Source: Parietaria judaica (lineage: Eukaryota > Streptophyta > Magnoliopsida > Rosales > Urticaceae). From it: a DNA stretch of 64,000 nt. Each line of letters opens with the position of its first letter. The first letter of the stretch is position 1. A model generated the notes under the pieces. The model searched no databases. It saw only the letters and a list, made by a program, of their open reading frames with translations, and was not told where the DNA came from. The translations under genes and the position numbers were made by a program. This document shows positions 1 through 10,650 of the stretch, piece after piece. The stretch lies in assembly GCA_954871525.1 (NCBI GenBank), contig OX940864.1, positions 8,674,001 to 8,738,000 of the forward strand, written 5' to 3'.

Positions 1-1
1 A

Positions 2-355
2 AGGAAAGGGCTGTTGGAGTTCTTCAATGATTGCAGAGATGACAGGCTATTGAAGGGCGATGGGCTCGTTTCCATGGTTTCGAAGTTCGCTGCAAAAGAA
101 GCCGAGGTAGACGAGGCGGGCATCGGCTTGTACTGGTTCTCAGCATTGAGTTCGTTTCGGTTTTACGAGACGGATTTCGGGTGGGGAGAGCCTGAGTGGG
201 TGATGTCTCCGATTTTTTTCAACAACAGTTTCGCTATAATGCACTCGAAATCAGGCAAAGACGTCGAAGTCTGGGCGACCTTGGAGGAAGATGTCATGGA
301 AAAGTTCGAAAGGAATCAAGAGCTCCTCGCATTCGCTTCTGTCAATGAGAAATGA
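2..355 (+). CDS. BAHD acyltransferase, 3' part (5' end outside window)
   Basis: The reading frame is open from base 2 to the TGA at 353-355 and encodes the last ~117 residues of a BAHD acyl-CoA-dependent acyltransferase. It carries the family's structural DFGWG motif (YETDFGWGEPEWV), the MHSKSGKDVEVWATLEE block and the terminal ELLAFAS block, in the same order as the full-length copies at 2692 and 16247. BAHD enzymes move an acyl group from acyl-CoA to an alcohol or amine, usually in the cytosol. The catalytic HxxxD lies upstream and is not visible. The C terminus (ASVNEK) is about a dozen residues shorter than in the neighbours, which end ...HCRL or ...HSRL, perhaps because of an altered stop. 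Whether the whole gene is intact cannot be judged. The family is certain; the substrate is unknown. Confidence 0.88.
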   Translation, partial: RKGLLEFFNDCRDDRLLKGDGLVSMVSKFAAKEAEVDEAGIGLYWFSALSSFRFYETDFGWGEPEWVMSPIFFNNSFAIMHSKSGKDVEVWATLEEDVMEKFERNQELLAFASVNEK

Positions 356-1188
356 TTCAAAAACCGAAGCCGGATATTCGCTGGAAAACCGCAAAAAAAA
401 AAAAAAAAAACTTGAATATGGTAAGGATCGCTCGATGTATGTCTATGCTTTACTCGTCATTATATCTAATTTACTGTAGTTCTGTTAATTTTTTCGTCTT
501 GCTAGTCATTCTCATGTCGGATTATTTCTATTCCGATTGTGTACTTTTGCAAAATAAATTTCAAAAGTTTAGAACCAATATATCCGGAGAACCTTCAGAG
601 AGGCGCTCGTGGAGACACTCGAGAGGCGTGTTCGGAAAAGATGCCTAGTCCAATATTGTTTTCCGAGATCTAAAAACATTGTTTTCTATGTATATTTTTA
701 TGTCGATTTTCCTTTCAGATTTTTGTTGGCTGCCCCTAAACCGGTATTCATATGTGAATATATCCGTAAATTCGGTATTCGTGTGTGAATCAAGAGCTCT
801 TGGATGCCCGAATCTAGTACTAGCGACTGAAATCAAGTTCTTGGATTGGGTCAGCTCACAGTTGCAATTATATTTATTGGCTTTGTTTGGTTTCCGTTAT
901 GATTACGTCAAAATCATGACTTAATTCATCTCTCCCTCATAATGTGTGTGATTAACTTATGATTATTTTCTAAATGGGAAAAAGAGTAAATGTGCCCCAC
1001 AAACAAGTGATTGACTTTAATATTTTTTTTTACTCCATATAGTTCTATATAAAGTTTCGGAAAAATAGCGATAAAAGTTTTCAAATGTCGTATTGTATTT
1101 TTGTGCTGCATAAGCATAAATTTTTGTTCTCGGCATAGATTCCCAAAGGGACACTTGGAAAAATATTCCTCAAAACACAAGTTCAACG
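356..1188. other. Intergenic, no gene seen
   Basis: This stretch begins with the 3' flank of the acyltransferase and an A18-like run near 393-410. At about 545-860 it has mixed-composition sequence whose phrases (a 'gtgtgaatcaagagctcttgg' type segment near 783-803) resemble the unplaced repeat at 15305-15440. It is probably an old LTR scrap. No convincing coding region. Confidence 0.4.
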
Positions 1189-1576
1189 TTTTCTATTTCT
1201 GTTTTTACTAAATCAAAATAATTATTTCCCAAACTGTATTTCACCTCATTTTAGACAAAAATACCATGTTCTCTACCTGAGTTGAGAAATTGTCATTTTA
1301 TACAGTTTTTGGCACATAGTTGGATAGTTTTATGAGTAATGTTTGACAATTTCTGGTATTTTTAAAAAAATAGTATGTAATAATTAGGCAATATTGTCTT
1401 AACTTGACATTTTTCGGGTATGAGTTGACAGTTTTTGGAACAAAGTTTGACAGTTTTATGAGTAAAGTCTGACAACTTATAACTCAGGTAGAGAAAATGA
1501 TATTTTTGTTCAAATTGAGGTAAAATACGATTTGAGGAACAATTAATTAGATTCAGTAAAATAGAGAATAGAAAAC
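1189..1576. mobile_element. Foldback MITE with ~95-bp inverted arms
   Basis: The left arm (about 1189-1284, starting GTTTTCTATTTCTG) and right arm (about 1481-1576, ending AGAATAGAAAAC) are imperfect reverse complements throughout. They include a matching ACCTGAGTT / AACTCAGGT pair at their inner edges. Short 'gacagtttt' type phrases repeat in the loop. There is no open reading frame. A clean target duplication was not found, and the arms may extend ~30 bp further out. Superfamily not assigned. Confidence 0.65.
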
Positions 1577-2691
1577 ATTAAAATTATGGTTGGGAGAATA
1601 TATGTTTTCTCTTCCCCAATGTTTACAAAAGTGTTCCTCCTTAAGTTTCCACTTCAAAATTTTAGCGGACTTTCGTTAAATGCCACGTGTTAATTCCAAA
1701 ATAATTGATTTCAATATTACTTTCAATCTGAACTTTAATATATACATATATATATATATTATAAATCCATCCCATAAAAAAAAAAACATCCAAAATAGTT
1801 ATTTTATCAATTTAATCCTGCAAAAGTACCCCCAAAATATAATATTTTGATATGTTGACTTCTAATTATTTCACACTTCTTCTTAAGAACGTGTAGTTTT
1901 TCCATCTCTGTAATTATTAGTCATACTCATACATGTGTGGATTTCTTTTCTGTGTATTTATATATTGCCACTTGGTTTATATGTCTTTTACCTTTCTGTA
2001 TATGTTTTATAATTCAGATGGAGACATAAGCAATTCGAGGACCATCTAATCTAAGTTTCTCGATACACGCAATAAGTTATGGTCAATTAGGTGCAAAGTC
2101 AACCCCATATACCGTTCCGTCAAAAAAAAAAAGAAAAAAAGATTAAGTGTTGGTTCACGTATGTATGAAGGCCAATCGAGACTCTTCTAAGCAACAATTG
2201 ATTTGCAGACAAATTCTAAATTTGAACAACAATTCTGAATCATCTCTCAAGAACTCGAATCGGAAAAATATTACTTTTTTTTTTTTGAAGGAGAAAAATT
2301 GATTTTGATTACAACCAACCGACCGCTCAACATGAAACTTATATAGTCCAGTATTCTTATTATTATATTATGGCTTATTTATAAAAATTTTGGCCGTATA
2401 TAAATAGTAGAATAAAAATTAATATACAAACTTCTGAATGAGAAGTTTCGTATTATACTATATTATATTTCAATATAAAGTCCTCTGTAATAATTTACAC
2501 AAACCTATTAATTTGTGCCCAAGACGCAAATTATAATTAGCGGAAACTATTGATTTCCACTATAACATCATAGATTAAATTATTTTGATGTCCACTACAA
2601 AATAATAAAAAAAGTAAATATGTTGGTGGAGTGTGCTTTTAAGGAACACTTTGCTTCGAAATAAGAATTTAGAGCTTCTCTTCTTCCTTCA
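1577..2691. other. A/T-rich upstream region of the acyltransferase gene
   Basis: A/T-rich DNA with a short (TA)n tract near 1740-1760 and several A-runs. No gene or clear TATA box at a normal distance from the ATG at 2692 could be singled out. Confidence 0.35.
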
Positions 2692-4011
2692 ATGGCGACA
2701 AAGAAGAGCAGAGTTGAAATAATCTCCACAACGATCGTCCAACCATCGTCTCCAACACCAAACCACAAGAGAAGACTCACTCTCTCCATCTTTGACCAGT
2801 CAATCCGCAGAGTATACGGTCCCATGATCTATTGCTACTATGGCCCAGCAGATATGTTTTTGACCACTTTTTCCCTCCAAGACTCACTCTCCAAAGCTTT
2901 GGAGCTCTTTTACCCTTTCGCCGGCCAATTCGACGACGATTTCACGTCCATCGAGTGCAACGACCACGGAGCTTACTTCCTCGAGGCCCGAATCAGCTCT
3001 AAGCTCTCGGATTTCCTCATTAATCCGGACTCCGAAACGGTCAGCCAACTCCTTCCTTGCTCGGATCCGAAAATTCTAAGCGAAGCCACGAGTAACAACG
3101 TCGTCTCACTCGTTCAGCTCACCGTGTTCTCGTGCGGCGGGATCGCCATCGGCGTCCAAGTTTCTCATAGGATCGCTGACGCTTTCTCTCTTTCCCACTT
3201 TGTGAAAACATGGGCAGCCATATGTACCGGCAACCGTGATGTTGCCCCGCCGTTTTTTCCTGGCTCGGCTTTCCATCCGCCGCCGGTCATTCCGATCAAG
3301 CGCATCGTTCCGGTCCCCCAAAAAGCTCCCTTGAGGTCCCGGAGGTTTGTCTTCAGCACCGCCAAGTTGGCGGATCTAAAGAAAGAAATCCAACGAATCG
3401 GTGGGCTTGATTTTGTCCCCTCAACCCTGGAAACGGTGTCGTCGCTTATCTTCAGATGTATCACCGTGGCTTCGGGGGCCAACGCGCTTATACAGATGGT
3501 GAACCTGCGCCCAAGATTAGCTCATTCTCCGCCGGGAAACTGCATCGGAAATATTTCGTGGCAGCTCATCGCGTCGCCCGCCAAAACCAGAAGTTCAATG
3601 GAACTGCACGAGATCACGGCGACGACCAGGAAAGGGCTGTCGAAATTCTTCATCGATTGTAGAGAAGACAAGTTGAAAGGTGACGCGCTGGTGTCCTTGG
3701 TCTCTCGCTTCGTAACAGAGGAAGCTGAGCTAGCCAAGGCGGGCATCGGATTGAATTGGATGACGCTACTGAGCTCGTTCCGCCTCTATGAAACAGATTT
3801 CGGGTGGGGGGAGCCGGCGTGGGTGACGTCCCCGGTATTTTTCAACAAATGCTTCCCGATGATGCACTCGAAATCGGGCAATGAAATCGAAGTATGGGCG
3901 ACTCTGGAAGAAAATATGATGGCAAAGTTTGAGAGCAACGAAGAACTCCTCGCATTTGCTTCCGTCAGTGTTCCTTTGAATAAAGCAACTTGCGGCCATT
4001 GCCGTCTATGA
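2692..4011 (+). CDS. BAHD acyltransferase, intact, 439 aa
   Basis: Intact single-exon gene for a BAHD acyltransferase, which transfers an acyl group from acyl-CoA to a small-molecule acceptor, usually in the cytosol. The catalytic motif is H159-R-I-A-D163 (HxxxD) in VSHRIADAFS, and the structural motif D369-F-G-W-G373 sits near the acyl-CoA channel. Other family blocks include PSSPTPNHKR near the N terminus, ALELFYPFAGQF (residues 69-80) and FSCGGIAIGVQVSH before the catalytic His. The length matches the usual 430-460 residues. The start is the first ATG, directly before the conserved VEIIS block, and no signal peptide is seen. It lies head-to-tail with the fragment at 2-355 and is very similar to the gene at 16247, consistent with tandem duplication. 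The motif pattern fits the clade containing vinorine synthase and alcohol acetyltransferases. The substrate is unknown. Confidence 0.95.
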   Translation: MATKKSRVEIISTTIVQPSSPTPNHKRRLTLSIFDQSIRRVYGPMIYCYYGPADMFLTTFSLQDSLSKALELFYPFAGQFDDDFTSIECNDHGAYFLEARISSKLSDFLINPDSETVSQLLPCSDPKILSEATSNNVVSLVQLTVFSCGGIAIGVQVSHRIADAFSLSHFVKTWAAICTGNRDVAPPFFPGSAFHPPPVIPIKRIVPVPQKAPLRSRRFVFSTAKLADLKKEIQRIGGLDFVPSTLETVSSLIFRCITVASGANALIQMVNLRPRLAHSPPGNCIGNISWQLIASPAKTRSSMELHEITATTRKGLSKFFIDCREDKLKGDALVSLVSRFVTEEAELAKAGIGLNWMTLLSSFRLYETDFGWGEPAWVTSPVFFNKCFPMMHSKSGNEIEVWATLEENMMAKFESNEELLAFASVSVPLNKATCGHCRL

Positions 4012-4345
4012 ATAGATTTGGAGCCCAAATTGTAAGAGTAAGTGGAGAAGCACGATCAACGATCAACGATCTTCAAGTTGTAGATTAAAATAAAATTAAT
4101 AAATAAACGCGTATTTTAATTAAATGAATAATTTATACTTCTTTTTGTGCCCCATATCTTTAATTTTATATGAACCATCTTCAAAGTTATACATATTTCA
4201 AATAATAATAATAATATTGCGCCAAAGTTACAGTTTTCAGATTTAAAAATTATGCAACAAGTAATTTAAGGATATGTGATAAAACTTTAAAGGTTATTCC
4301 ACGTAATAAATATTTTTTAAAGTTGAGATTTCTCTAAGTTATATA
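4012..4345. other. 3' flank of acyltransferase gene
   Basis: 3' flanking DNA, A/T-rich, with a candidate polyadenylation region around 4085-4110 (AATAAA-like words). Nothing else is seen. Confidence 0.35.
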
Positions 4346-5142
4346 TGTTGAGGTGAAAAATTCACTCCCGCAGTCACGGAGTTACGGTTGGTGTAATTCC
4401 GAGTTTAGATTACGTTAGAGCTCGGGTTTTTCCGTTCAAACTAGATCACGTTGAAAGAGATGAGATGAGTGTCCAAGAGAATAAGTCGGTTGATTTGAGT
4501 AATGGACCTCAATGTGAAACTCTTTGCGTGTGTATTGATGGTGAAATTGCCCTTTGTACATGGGCATTAGCCCTCTATTTATAATACGCTAAATGATAAA
4601 AATCCGTCTTCATAAATGGACAGTTACAATTGTGTTTGATTCTCTCATAATGGCTATAATGACATGGCTGTAATCGTGGGCGTAACTGTCGTCGTCAATC
4701 CGCTAGAGCGTCGCTTGCGCCACGCTGATTGCTTCAATCACGCCTTTGGTCTTTGTCGTCTGTGTTCAGGGCCTCATCGGCGAAGGTGTATCTCGTCGCT
4801 GATTTAGCCGTCGCTTTAACTGTTTGTTGGCGATGGTTTTCATCGATGATGTTTCATCGATGAAGCTGTGTCGTGGTGTGCTTTCTTGTTGGTGAAGGTT
4901 TTCGTCGCTCTCCTTCGTCGTTGTTCTCTTAGTCGCTTGTCTGACCACAAAGCCCTTTGACATGGTCAACTGGGCTTGTATGACCACAAAACTGGGCTTG
5001 TATGACCACAAAGCCCTTTGACTTGGTCAACTGGGCTTGTATGGATATTGAGCCTTTGTGATTGTAGCCCAAATGTTTGAACGACATAGATAGATTTCGT
5101 CGTAACATTATAAATTGTCATAGACGAAATCGTACCTCAACA
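4346..5142. mobile_element. Solo LTR, 797 bp
   Basis: The segment begins TGTTGAGGT and ends ACCTCAACA, a perfect 9-bp inverted terminus with the TG...CA ends of plant LTRs. It is flanked on both sides by ATATA (4341-4345 and 5143-5147), a 5-bp target-site duplication, though a low-complexity one. It holds a TATA-like CTATTTATAA near 4573-4583 in the plus direction. A short tandem repeat (GACCACAAAGCCCTTTGAC words, about 4943-5042) lies in the right half. No internal retroviral-type domain is present, so this is an LTR left by recombination. Gypsy or Copia origin is not decided. Confidence 0.72.
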
Positions 5143-5334
5143 ATATATGATGAAAAGTAACACACCTGGGAAGGGTCATTACTGATTCGGCCTGGAGACT
5201 GTTAAAATATCAATATAAATAGGGTTAATTGCGGCAAAAATACCTAATCTTTTGTGATATTCTCCGATAAGTACCCAACCTTAAACAATGTAGGCAAAAA
5301 ATACCTAAGTATTTTTATTTCTCCCGTGGGCCCC

Positions 5335-6305
5335 ACTCGTCTCTCTCCTCAAACATGCTCGCGTGGCTCTGCTTCCTCCAATCTTGGATTGCCCCGTGTC
5401 ATGAGCTTGCAAAATTAATTGCGTGGGTGGGCTTCGAACACACGCCCACCCAATGCCTACGAGTTAAGACCAATCCACTCACCACTAAACCATTACCATG
5501 TCTTGTCATAAGTAGAAACATTTCTATATTTATACAAATAAACTGTATATAAATGTAACATTAATATGTAACTTCTAATTGTCATAAAGGGATTTTTTTT
5601 ATGTACATGATGTAACATTAATATGTAACATCTAATTCTCATGAAGGGATTTTTTTTATGTAAATGTAAAATGTTACATGAAAGAAATAAAATAGTACTT
5701 TTTTTACAAAAAAATTATTACATTTAACTAGATTATATAGTTTTTTTTATAGATAATTTATGTATTGTAACTCAATTATATTACTTTTTAAAAATGAATA
5801 AAATAAATTATTCATGTAAATTATCCATATTACATTATATAGCTATTCACACATTTTTTTTAATATACAATCTTTTGAAGAATATCTAATATAATATTAT
5901 TTTATTTTAAAGAACACAATTTTATTTCATTCACTTTATATGTATATGTACATAAAAAAAAACCCTTTAAATCTAATTAAATATTACATTAGAAGTTAAA
6001 AAATTATTTCAAAAAATTACTATTTTATTTCTTTCACTTTATATGTACATGTAATATTTTCCATATAATAAAACAATCTATTTAAATCTAATTAAATGTT
6101 ACGTAGTAATGTTACATTTTATATACAGGTTTTATGTATAAATAAATAGATGTTTCTTGATATGAACGGGTAATGGTGTAGAGGTCAAAAGGACTGGTCT
6201 AATGAATCGGCAGGCGTGTGTTCGAATCCCATTCACTGAATTTTATCCTGCAAGGCAGGAAGCAAGCCACGTGGCAAAACAGTGAAAGAAAATTATATGT
6301 GAAGA
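5335..6305. repeat. Inverted pair of tRNA-like repeat modules around an A/T-rich core
   Basis: A module at about 5335-5515 (best read on the minus strand) and one at about 6155-6300 (plus strand) are inverted copies. Each has a TGGTNTAG-like A box and a GTTCGAA(G/T)CCC B box: GTGTGTTCGAATCCC lies near 6217-6231, and its counterpart is in reverse orientation near 5430-5445. Each ends in similar sequence (AGGAAGCA...GCCACG). The ~600 bp between them is very A/T-rich, with repeated 'tgtaacattaatatgtaac' words. This fits a foldback element or two tRNA-derived SINE copies in inverted orientation. Exact ends not set. Confidence 0.5.
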
Positions 6306-6315
6306 TACATATTTT

Positions 6316-8155
6316 TTAGGGTAAATGAAGTAAATGCCCATTTGTAAGGTTTCAAAAAAATGCCCATTCTTATTTATGGTAATTAAAATCACCAACTAAA
6401 TGAAATGTGGACTAATATACCCTTTTGTTTTTTGACGTGTTAAATTAAATGAGGGAAGTTAAAATACGTTTATAATTAATTAAATATTCACTAATTATTC
6501 GAATTTTATTATAAAATCAAAAACAGATTCTCTCCTTAAATGTAGCAAAGAAGATAATTGAATAATATTTATCCTTCCATAATTATTTTTCGAATAATTA
6601 TCCCTATTATTCAATCTTTTAACGATTGAAAATAAAAAATAAAAAAAATCAATTCTAATATAATTGGTATATATTAATTCGTAATTTAAGTTACAAGTGT
6701 TATTTGAAGTTAAGTTACAAATTATAATTGTAATTTGAGTTACAAAATTATAAAAGTAAATCAATATACATGTAAATGTAATTTAAGTTACGAATTTGTA
6801 GTAGTAAATGACTATGTCTGTATTCGTAGTTTAAATTACAAATTTATAATAGTAAGTTATAGGTACGAATTTATAACTATATAGTAATTGTAATTTAAGT
6901 TACGAATTTATAAAATTAATTTTCCCTTCTAATTTTCAACGTGTGAAATTTAGGTGTGAAATTAATTTGAAAATTAGTTTAAATGTATATAATTTTTTGA
7001 ATTTTTTTAATTAAATAAAAAAATTCCTTAAATGTAGCAATATTAATAACGGATTTCTCTTTATTTTCAATAATTTCGTTATTTAATTTTTGAATATTGT
7101 CCTTATAAAGAATTGATTCGAAAATATGTTTAAATGTAAATATTTACTCTTTAATTTTCCTTAAAAATAGCTAAATACATAACTAATCTATTTTCCTTAA
7201 AATAGATTAGAAATATTATTTTTCCTATTTATTAGGATTCTAACGATTTGAAATTTATATTCACAAAATCATATGATGTTACAAAAAGACTTTTAATACG
7301 ACTAACTATATAATTGTAATTTAAATTACGATTTTTTAATAGTTAATCACCATACTAAAGTTTGTTTCCGTAACTGTGTTTATAATACTGTGATTTACCT
7401 TTATGTAATGGTAAACTGTAATTTAAGTTACAAAATTTTAATAGCAAATCACCATACCAAAGTTGGTTTACGTAACTATGTTTACAATACTGTGATATTT
7501 ACCATTACATAATAGAACTGACACGATTATGTTAATATAATTTCGTAACTTTATATACGATTGTGTTAATATATTTCGTAACGGTATATACAATTTGGAA
7601 AAGCTATATTAAATGTACCCGTAAATAAAATTACGTCCACTCGGAACCATCGGCGTCGCTGGCCCATCTCGTTCCGCATCACATGCCTCGCAGCCGCTCG
7701 CCTCCTCGCCATCGCGGATCGCGCCTCCTGCACAAGAGGAAGCTCCCAACCGAAGTAACTTGCTCAGACTCGCCATCCTCCACCGTCGAGGACAGAAAGT
7801 CCATCGAACGGGCACGCCATAGCTCGCCGGAGGAATTGTAGGGCGAAGGCAAATCTGAGGGAGAACCTTCGAGCTTCAGGAAGGAAGGAAAGAGAGAAAA
7901 GAAAAGAAAAATAAATAATTATTAAATGAAATTGTAATTAATAGGATGAAATTGTCAACCGTAATTAAAGTTTGAAAATAATTTCGAAATTAAAATATAT
8001 AATAAATAATTATATACGAAAATTAAAAAATATAATTATTATTAAGGTTAAAATGGTCCAAAAAAGTTTATTAATGGGTATAAATTAATTATTTAAAACT
8101 ATGGGCATTTTCCTTAAACTTTAAGTGATTTTTGGGCATTTTGTGGGTTTTCTAT
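6316..8155. mobile_element. Probable A/T-rich foldback element with captured gene fragment
   Basis: The left edge (about 6318-6370, AAATGCCCATT words) and right edge (about 8100-8150) read as loose inverted copies, each with AAATGCCCAT-type phrases. The interior is unusually A/T-rich, with repeated 'taatttaagttac' words, and is interrupted by a G/C-rich block at 7620-7880 that looks like a piece of a gene. No transposase is seen. This is an inference from composition and edge symmetry; the element type is open. Confidence 0.4.
7655..7885 (-). pseudogene. G/C-rich gene fragment inside A/T-rich repeat
   Basis: A sharp G/C-rich island sits within strongly A/T-rich repeat DNA. On the minus strand, one frame reads about 67 codons (FLKLEGSPSDLPSPYNSS... 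ending ...GGERLRGM and a stop) with protein-like composition. A second frame is open over 7609-7815. I do not recognise the source protein. The island most likely represents a fragment of a host gene picked up by a transposable element. A real small gene is less likely because it has no conserved start, stop or motif. Confidence 0.35.
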
Positions 8156-8825
8156 ATTTTTTATTTCATATGTTGCACATATGAGATAAAAAAAAATATG
8201 TACCTACATAATGACGTATCTTCCCACATTTTTTTAGAAGTATTAAAATAATGAAAAATTAATGAATTATAGTCATGTTAATCAAAAGTATTACTTATTT
8301 TTAAAGTGTTATTTAACAATTTTTTTGTTCACTATTTAATTAAAATTAAATATTATGATATAACCACATCTTGTCACCCCCGATCTAAATTTCTGGGTCC
8401 GTCCCTGGTGAAAGAAAACCCAAAAACTAGATTAATGAAACAAAACGGAATGGACTGAACATAGTTAAAACTTAAAATTTCAAATAGTAAATATGACTTA
8501 AGAGTTAGCGAAACCTGAAAATATTCGGTGTAGAATTGAAACCAAAATGCATAAATAAGAAGTGTGTTTCGGTAGAGAATTTTTATAGTAAACCGTTTTG
8601 GCGTAGGTAACTATGTGTTTGCATGGTCGGGTTAAACCCCCTTAAAGTTTTTTATTTTTGTATTTTTAGTGTTCATTTTAAATGTTTTTCAAGTTAACCC
8701 TTTTTACCCAGAGACTAAATTTTAGTTCTGCCTATGCTTTTGATAATAAGTAGAAAAATATCAGGTACTTTAATCATAAAAGATTCGAATAAAATCCGGG
8801 TAAATTCCGGCAAAAGTACCTAATG
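8156..8825. other. Intergenic, no gene seen
   Basis: A/T-rich DNA. It includes 'ccgatctaaatttctgggtccgtccct'-type wording near 8380-8408, common at the edges of plant transposons, but no element could be delimited and no gene is present. Confidence 0.3.
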
Positions 8826-9028
8826 TTTTACGAATTTCGATGTACTCAATGTTTTATTTTGCTATCTAATATACCCAAAGTTTGTTCCGTTAGCCAATTT
8901 CGTCCACGTCGTGAAATTGACTAACAACGGCTGTTTCTTCATTAGAAATTGGCTAAGAGAACAAACTTTGAGTACATTAGCCAGTAAAATAAAAAATTGA
9001 GTACATAAGTCAAAATTCGTGAAATATA
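8826..9028. mobile_element. Small foldback MITE
   Basis: Left arm about 8826-8905 and right arm about 8945-9028 are imperfect reverse complements over some 80 bp: each holds CAAAGTTTGTTC, TAGCCAATTTC and ATGTACTCAA blocks in mirrored order. The loop is about 40 bp. No target duplication was established. The lead-in phrase 'ggcaaaagtacctaatg' recurs near other foldbacks in the window (5235, 13230). Confidence 0.6.
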
Positions 9029-9110
9029 GATCAATATATAAAATTTAGTTTACATACATGAAACATAAATAACACACTCAGTACTCGCAAGTTGTTTTTA
9101 TTGTCATACT

Positions 9111-10013
9111 TGTTGAGTGTGAAGTCTAATCTACATAAAAGCGTTATTGAGACCCGGCGTAGAGCAATCAAGTTGATCGACCTAAACAAATTTTAATGAA
9201 AGACTTTATTAGCTAGAGTATTATAAGTATTTCACATGTTATGCACAAGACTCATTATGCTTCGGCTATTGGAAGTCTTATGTATGTGATGGTATGAACG
9301 AGACCTGACATTGCACATGCAGTGGGAGTTATGAGCCGGTTTATGAGCGATCAGAGAAAACAACATTAGGAAGCTGGCGTGGATATTGAAGTACCTCAAA
9401 GGAAGCTCAAGTTTGGCGTTGTGCTTCTAGAAGTCATATTAAGTGCTTGAAGGGTTCATTGACGCAGACACGGTGGTGACATGGATAACAGAAAGAGCAC
9501 ATCTGATTATGTATACATTCGGAGGTACCTCAATCAATTGGGTTAATTTCAAGGTTGCATAAAATTGTTGCTCTTTCTACTTGTGAGGCTAAGTACGTGG
9601 CCATGACGGAGGCTACAAAGAAGATGGTTTGGCTTCAGTCTTTCCTGCAAGAGTTGGACCAAAATTAAGAAGGCAATGTATTGTACTTCGACAGCCAGAG
9701 CGCCATTCACTTGGCAAAAAACCCGACACCACGCCTGAACGAAGCTTATACAATTTTGATACCACTTCATCATAAAGGCCTTGGAGAATGAGATGCTAGT
9801 GCTCGAGAAGATCGCGTGGAATCAGAATTATGCGAAGAGAAGTTAAAGTTGTGTGCAACTTCAGTGGGGTTCCTTGAGTGATGAGTTGAGACGTAGAGCA
9901 GTCAAGCTGATCAATGTTATTATGCACTTACGTAGTAAATGTATTTTAGACTTTTCATACGGCCGATTATTTACCCTAGGGTTATTTTTCACTTATAAGC
10001 AACCTTCATTTAG

Positions 10014-10094
<81 letters not shown>

Positions 10095-10269
10095 TGGTGT
10101 AACTAGAGAACTCCGATTGAGAGATTGATAGTGGATCGAGATTTACAAGCGGTAAGAGGACGTACATCCTATACTAGGAGCGAACCGCTAGTTATGGTGT
10201 CAAGTTTTTTCATTTCCGTTTGTTTTTATTGTTTTTTGATTTGGGGATTCAAAGGTTAAATTTCTAACA
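9111..10269 (+). mobile_element. Degenerate Copia retrotransposon remnant
   Basis: Starts with an LTR head (TGTTGAGTGTGAAGTC at 9111). About 9225-9875 is a decayed 3' end of a Copia polyprotein: RT/RNase H junction phrases (RPDIAHAVGVMSRFMS), the RNase H block STCEAKYVAMTEATKKMVWLQ near 9580-9640, and a pol tail KLKLCATSVGF near 9841-9873, broken by stops and frameshifts. LTR sequence follows to CTAACA at 10264-10269 and matches the inverted LTR at 17820-18054. A TA/GA microsatellite interrupts it. It is dead. Confidence 0.75.
10014..10094. repeat. (TA)n(GA)n microsatellite
   Basis: A run of TA dinucleotides with one TG interruption (about 10014-10069) passes directly into GA repeats (about 10070-10094). 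Confidence 0.95.
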
Positions 10270-10650
10270 ATACTTTTTTTTTAGCAAATAGCAGGAGAAC
10301 ACTCACATAGTGTTTCCATCTTGATTTTATTAATAGAGCCCTCACATATATGGCGGAGGAAAAACCGTAGTGACATCGTCATATTGAGATTTACAAAAAT
10401 CAAACATTAAGAGCATCCCAACAACAAGACAATCACAATAAACAAAATAATAAGAACAAATAGCAAAACAGAAACATGTCTAATAAACAAAATAATAAGA
10501 ACAAATAGCAAAATAGAAACATTAGACATGACATAAGCAATATATATTAGCAAAGATGACACAATCACAAACACCATATACTAGCAAACACCATACACTA
10601 GCAATACTCATAGATGACACAAACACCATATACTAGCAATATATTTGGAA
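10270..10650. repeat. Dispersed repeat segment and 3' flank
   Basis: About 10322-10385 read on the minus strand (TCCTCCGCCATA...TCTATTAATAAA) recurs at about 12495-12548 and 18095-18150 on the plus strand, so this is a dispersed repeat of unassigned class. Bases 10440-10530 hold a local direct repeat (AACAAAATAATAAGAACAAA) and 10550-10640 another ('accatatactagcaa'). No gene here. Confidence 0.5.

Noticed and set aside
3106..3746. Minus-strand frames inside the acyltransferase genes (also at 16717-17436 and 46495-47538)
   Set aside because: They are antisense shadows of G/C-rich coding sequence with no motifs, and recur opposite each paralogue only because the sense strands are alike.
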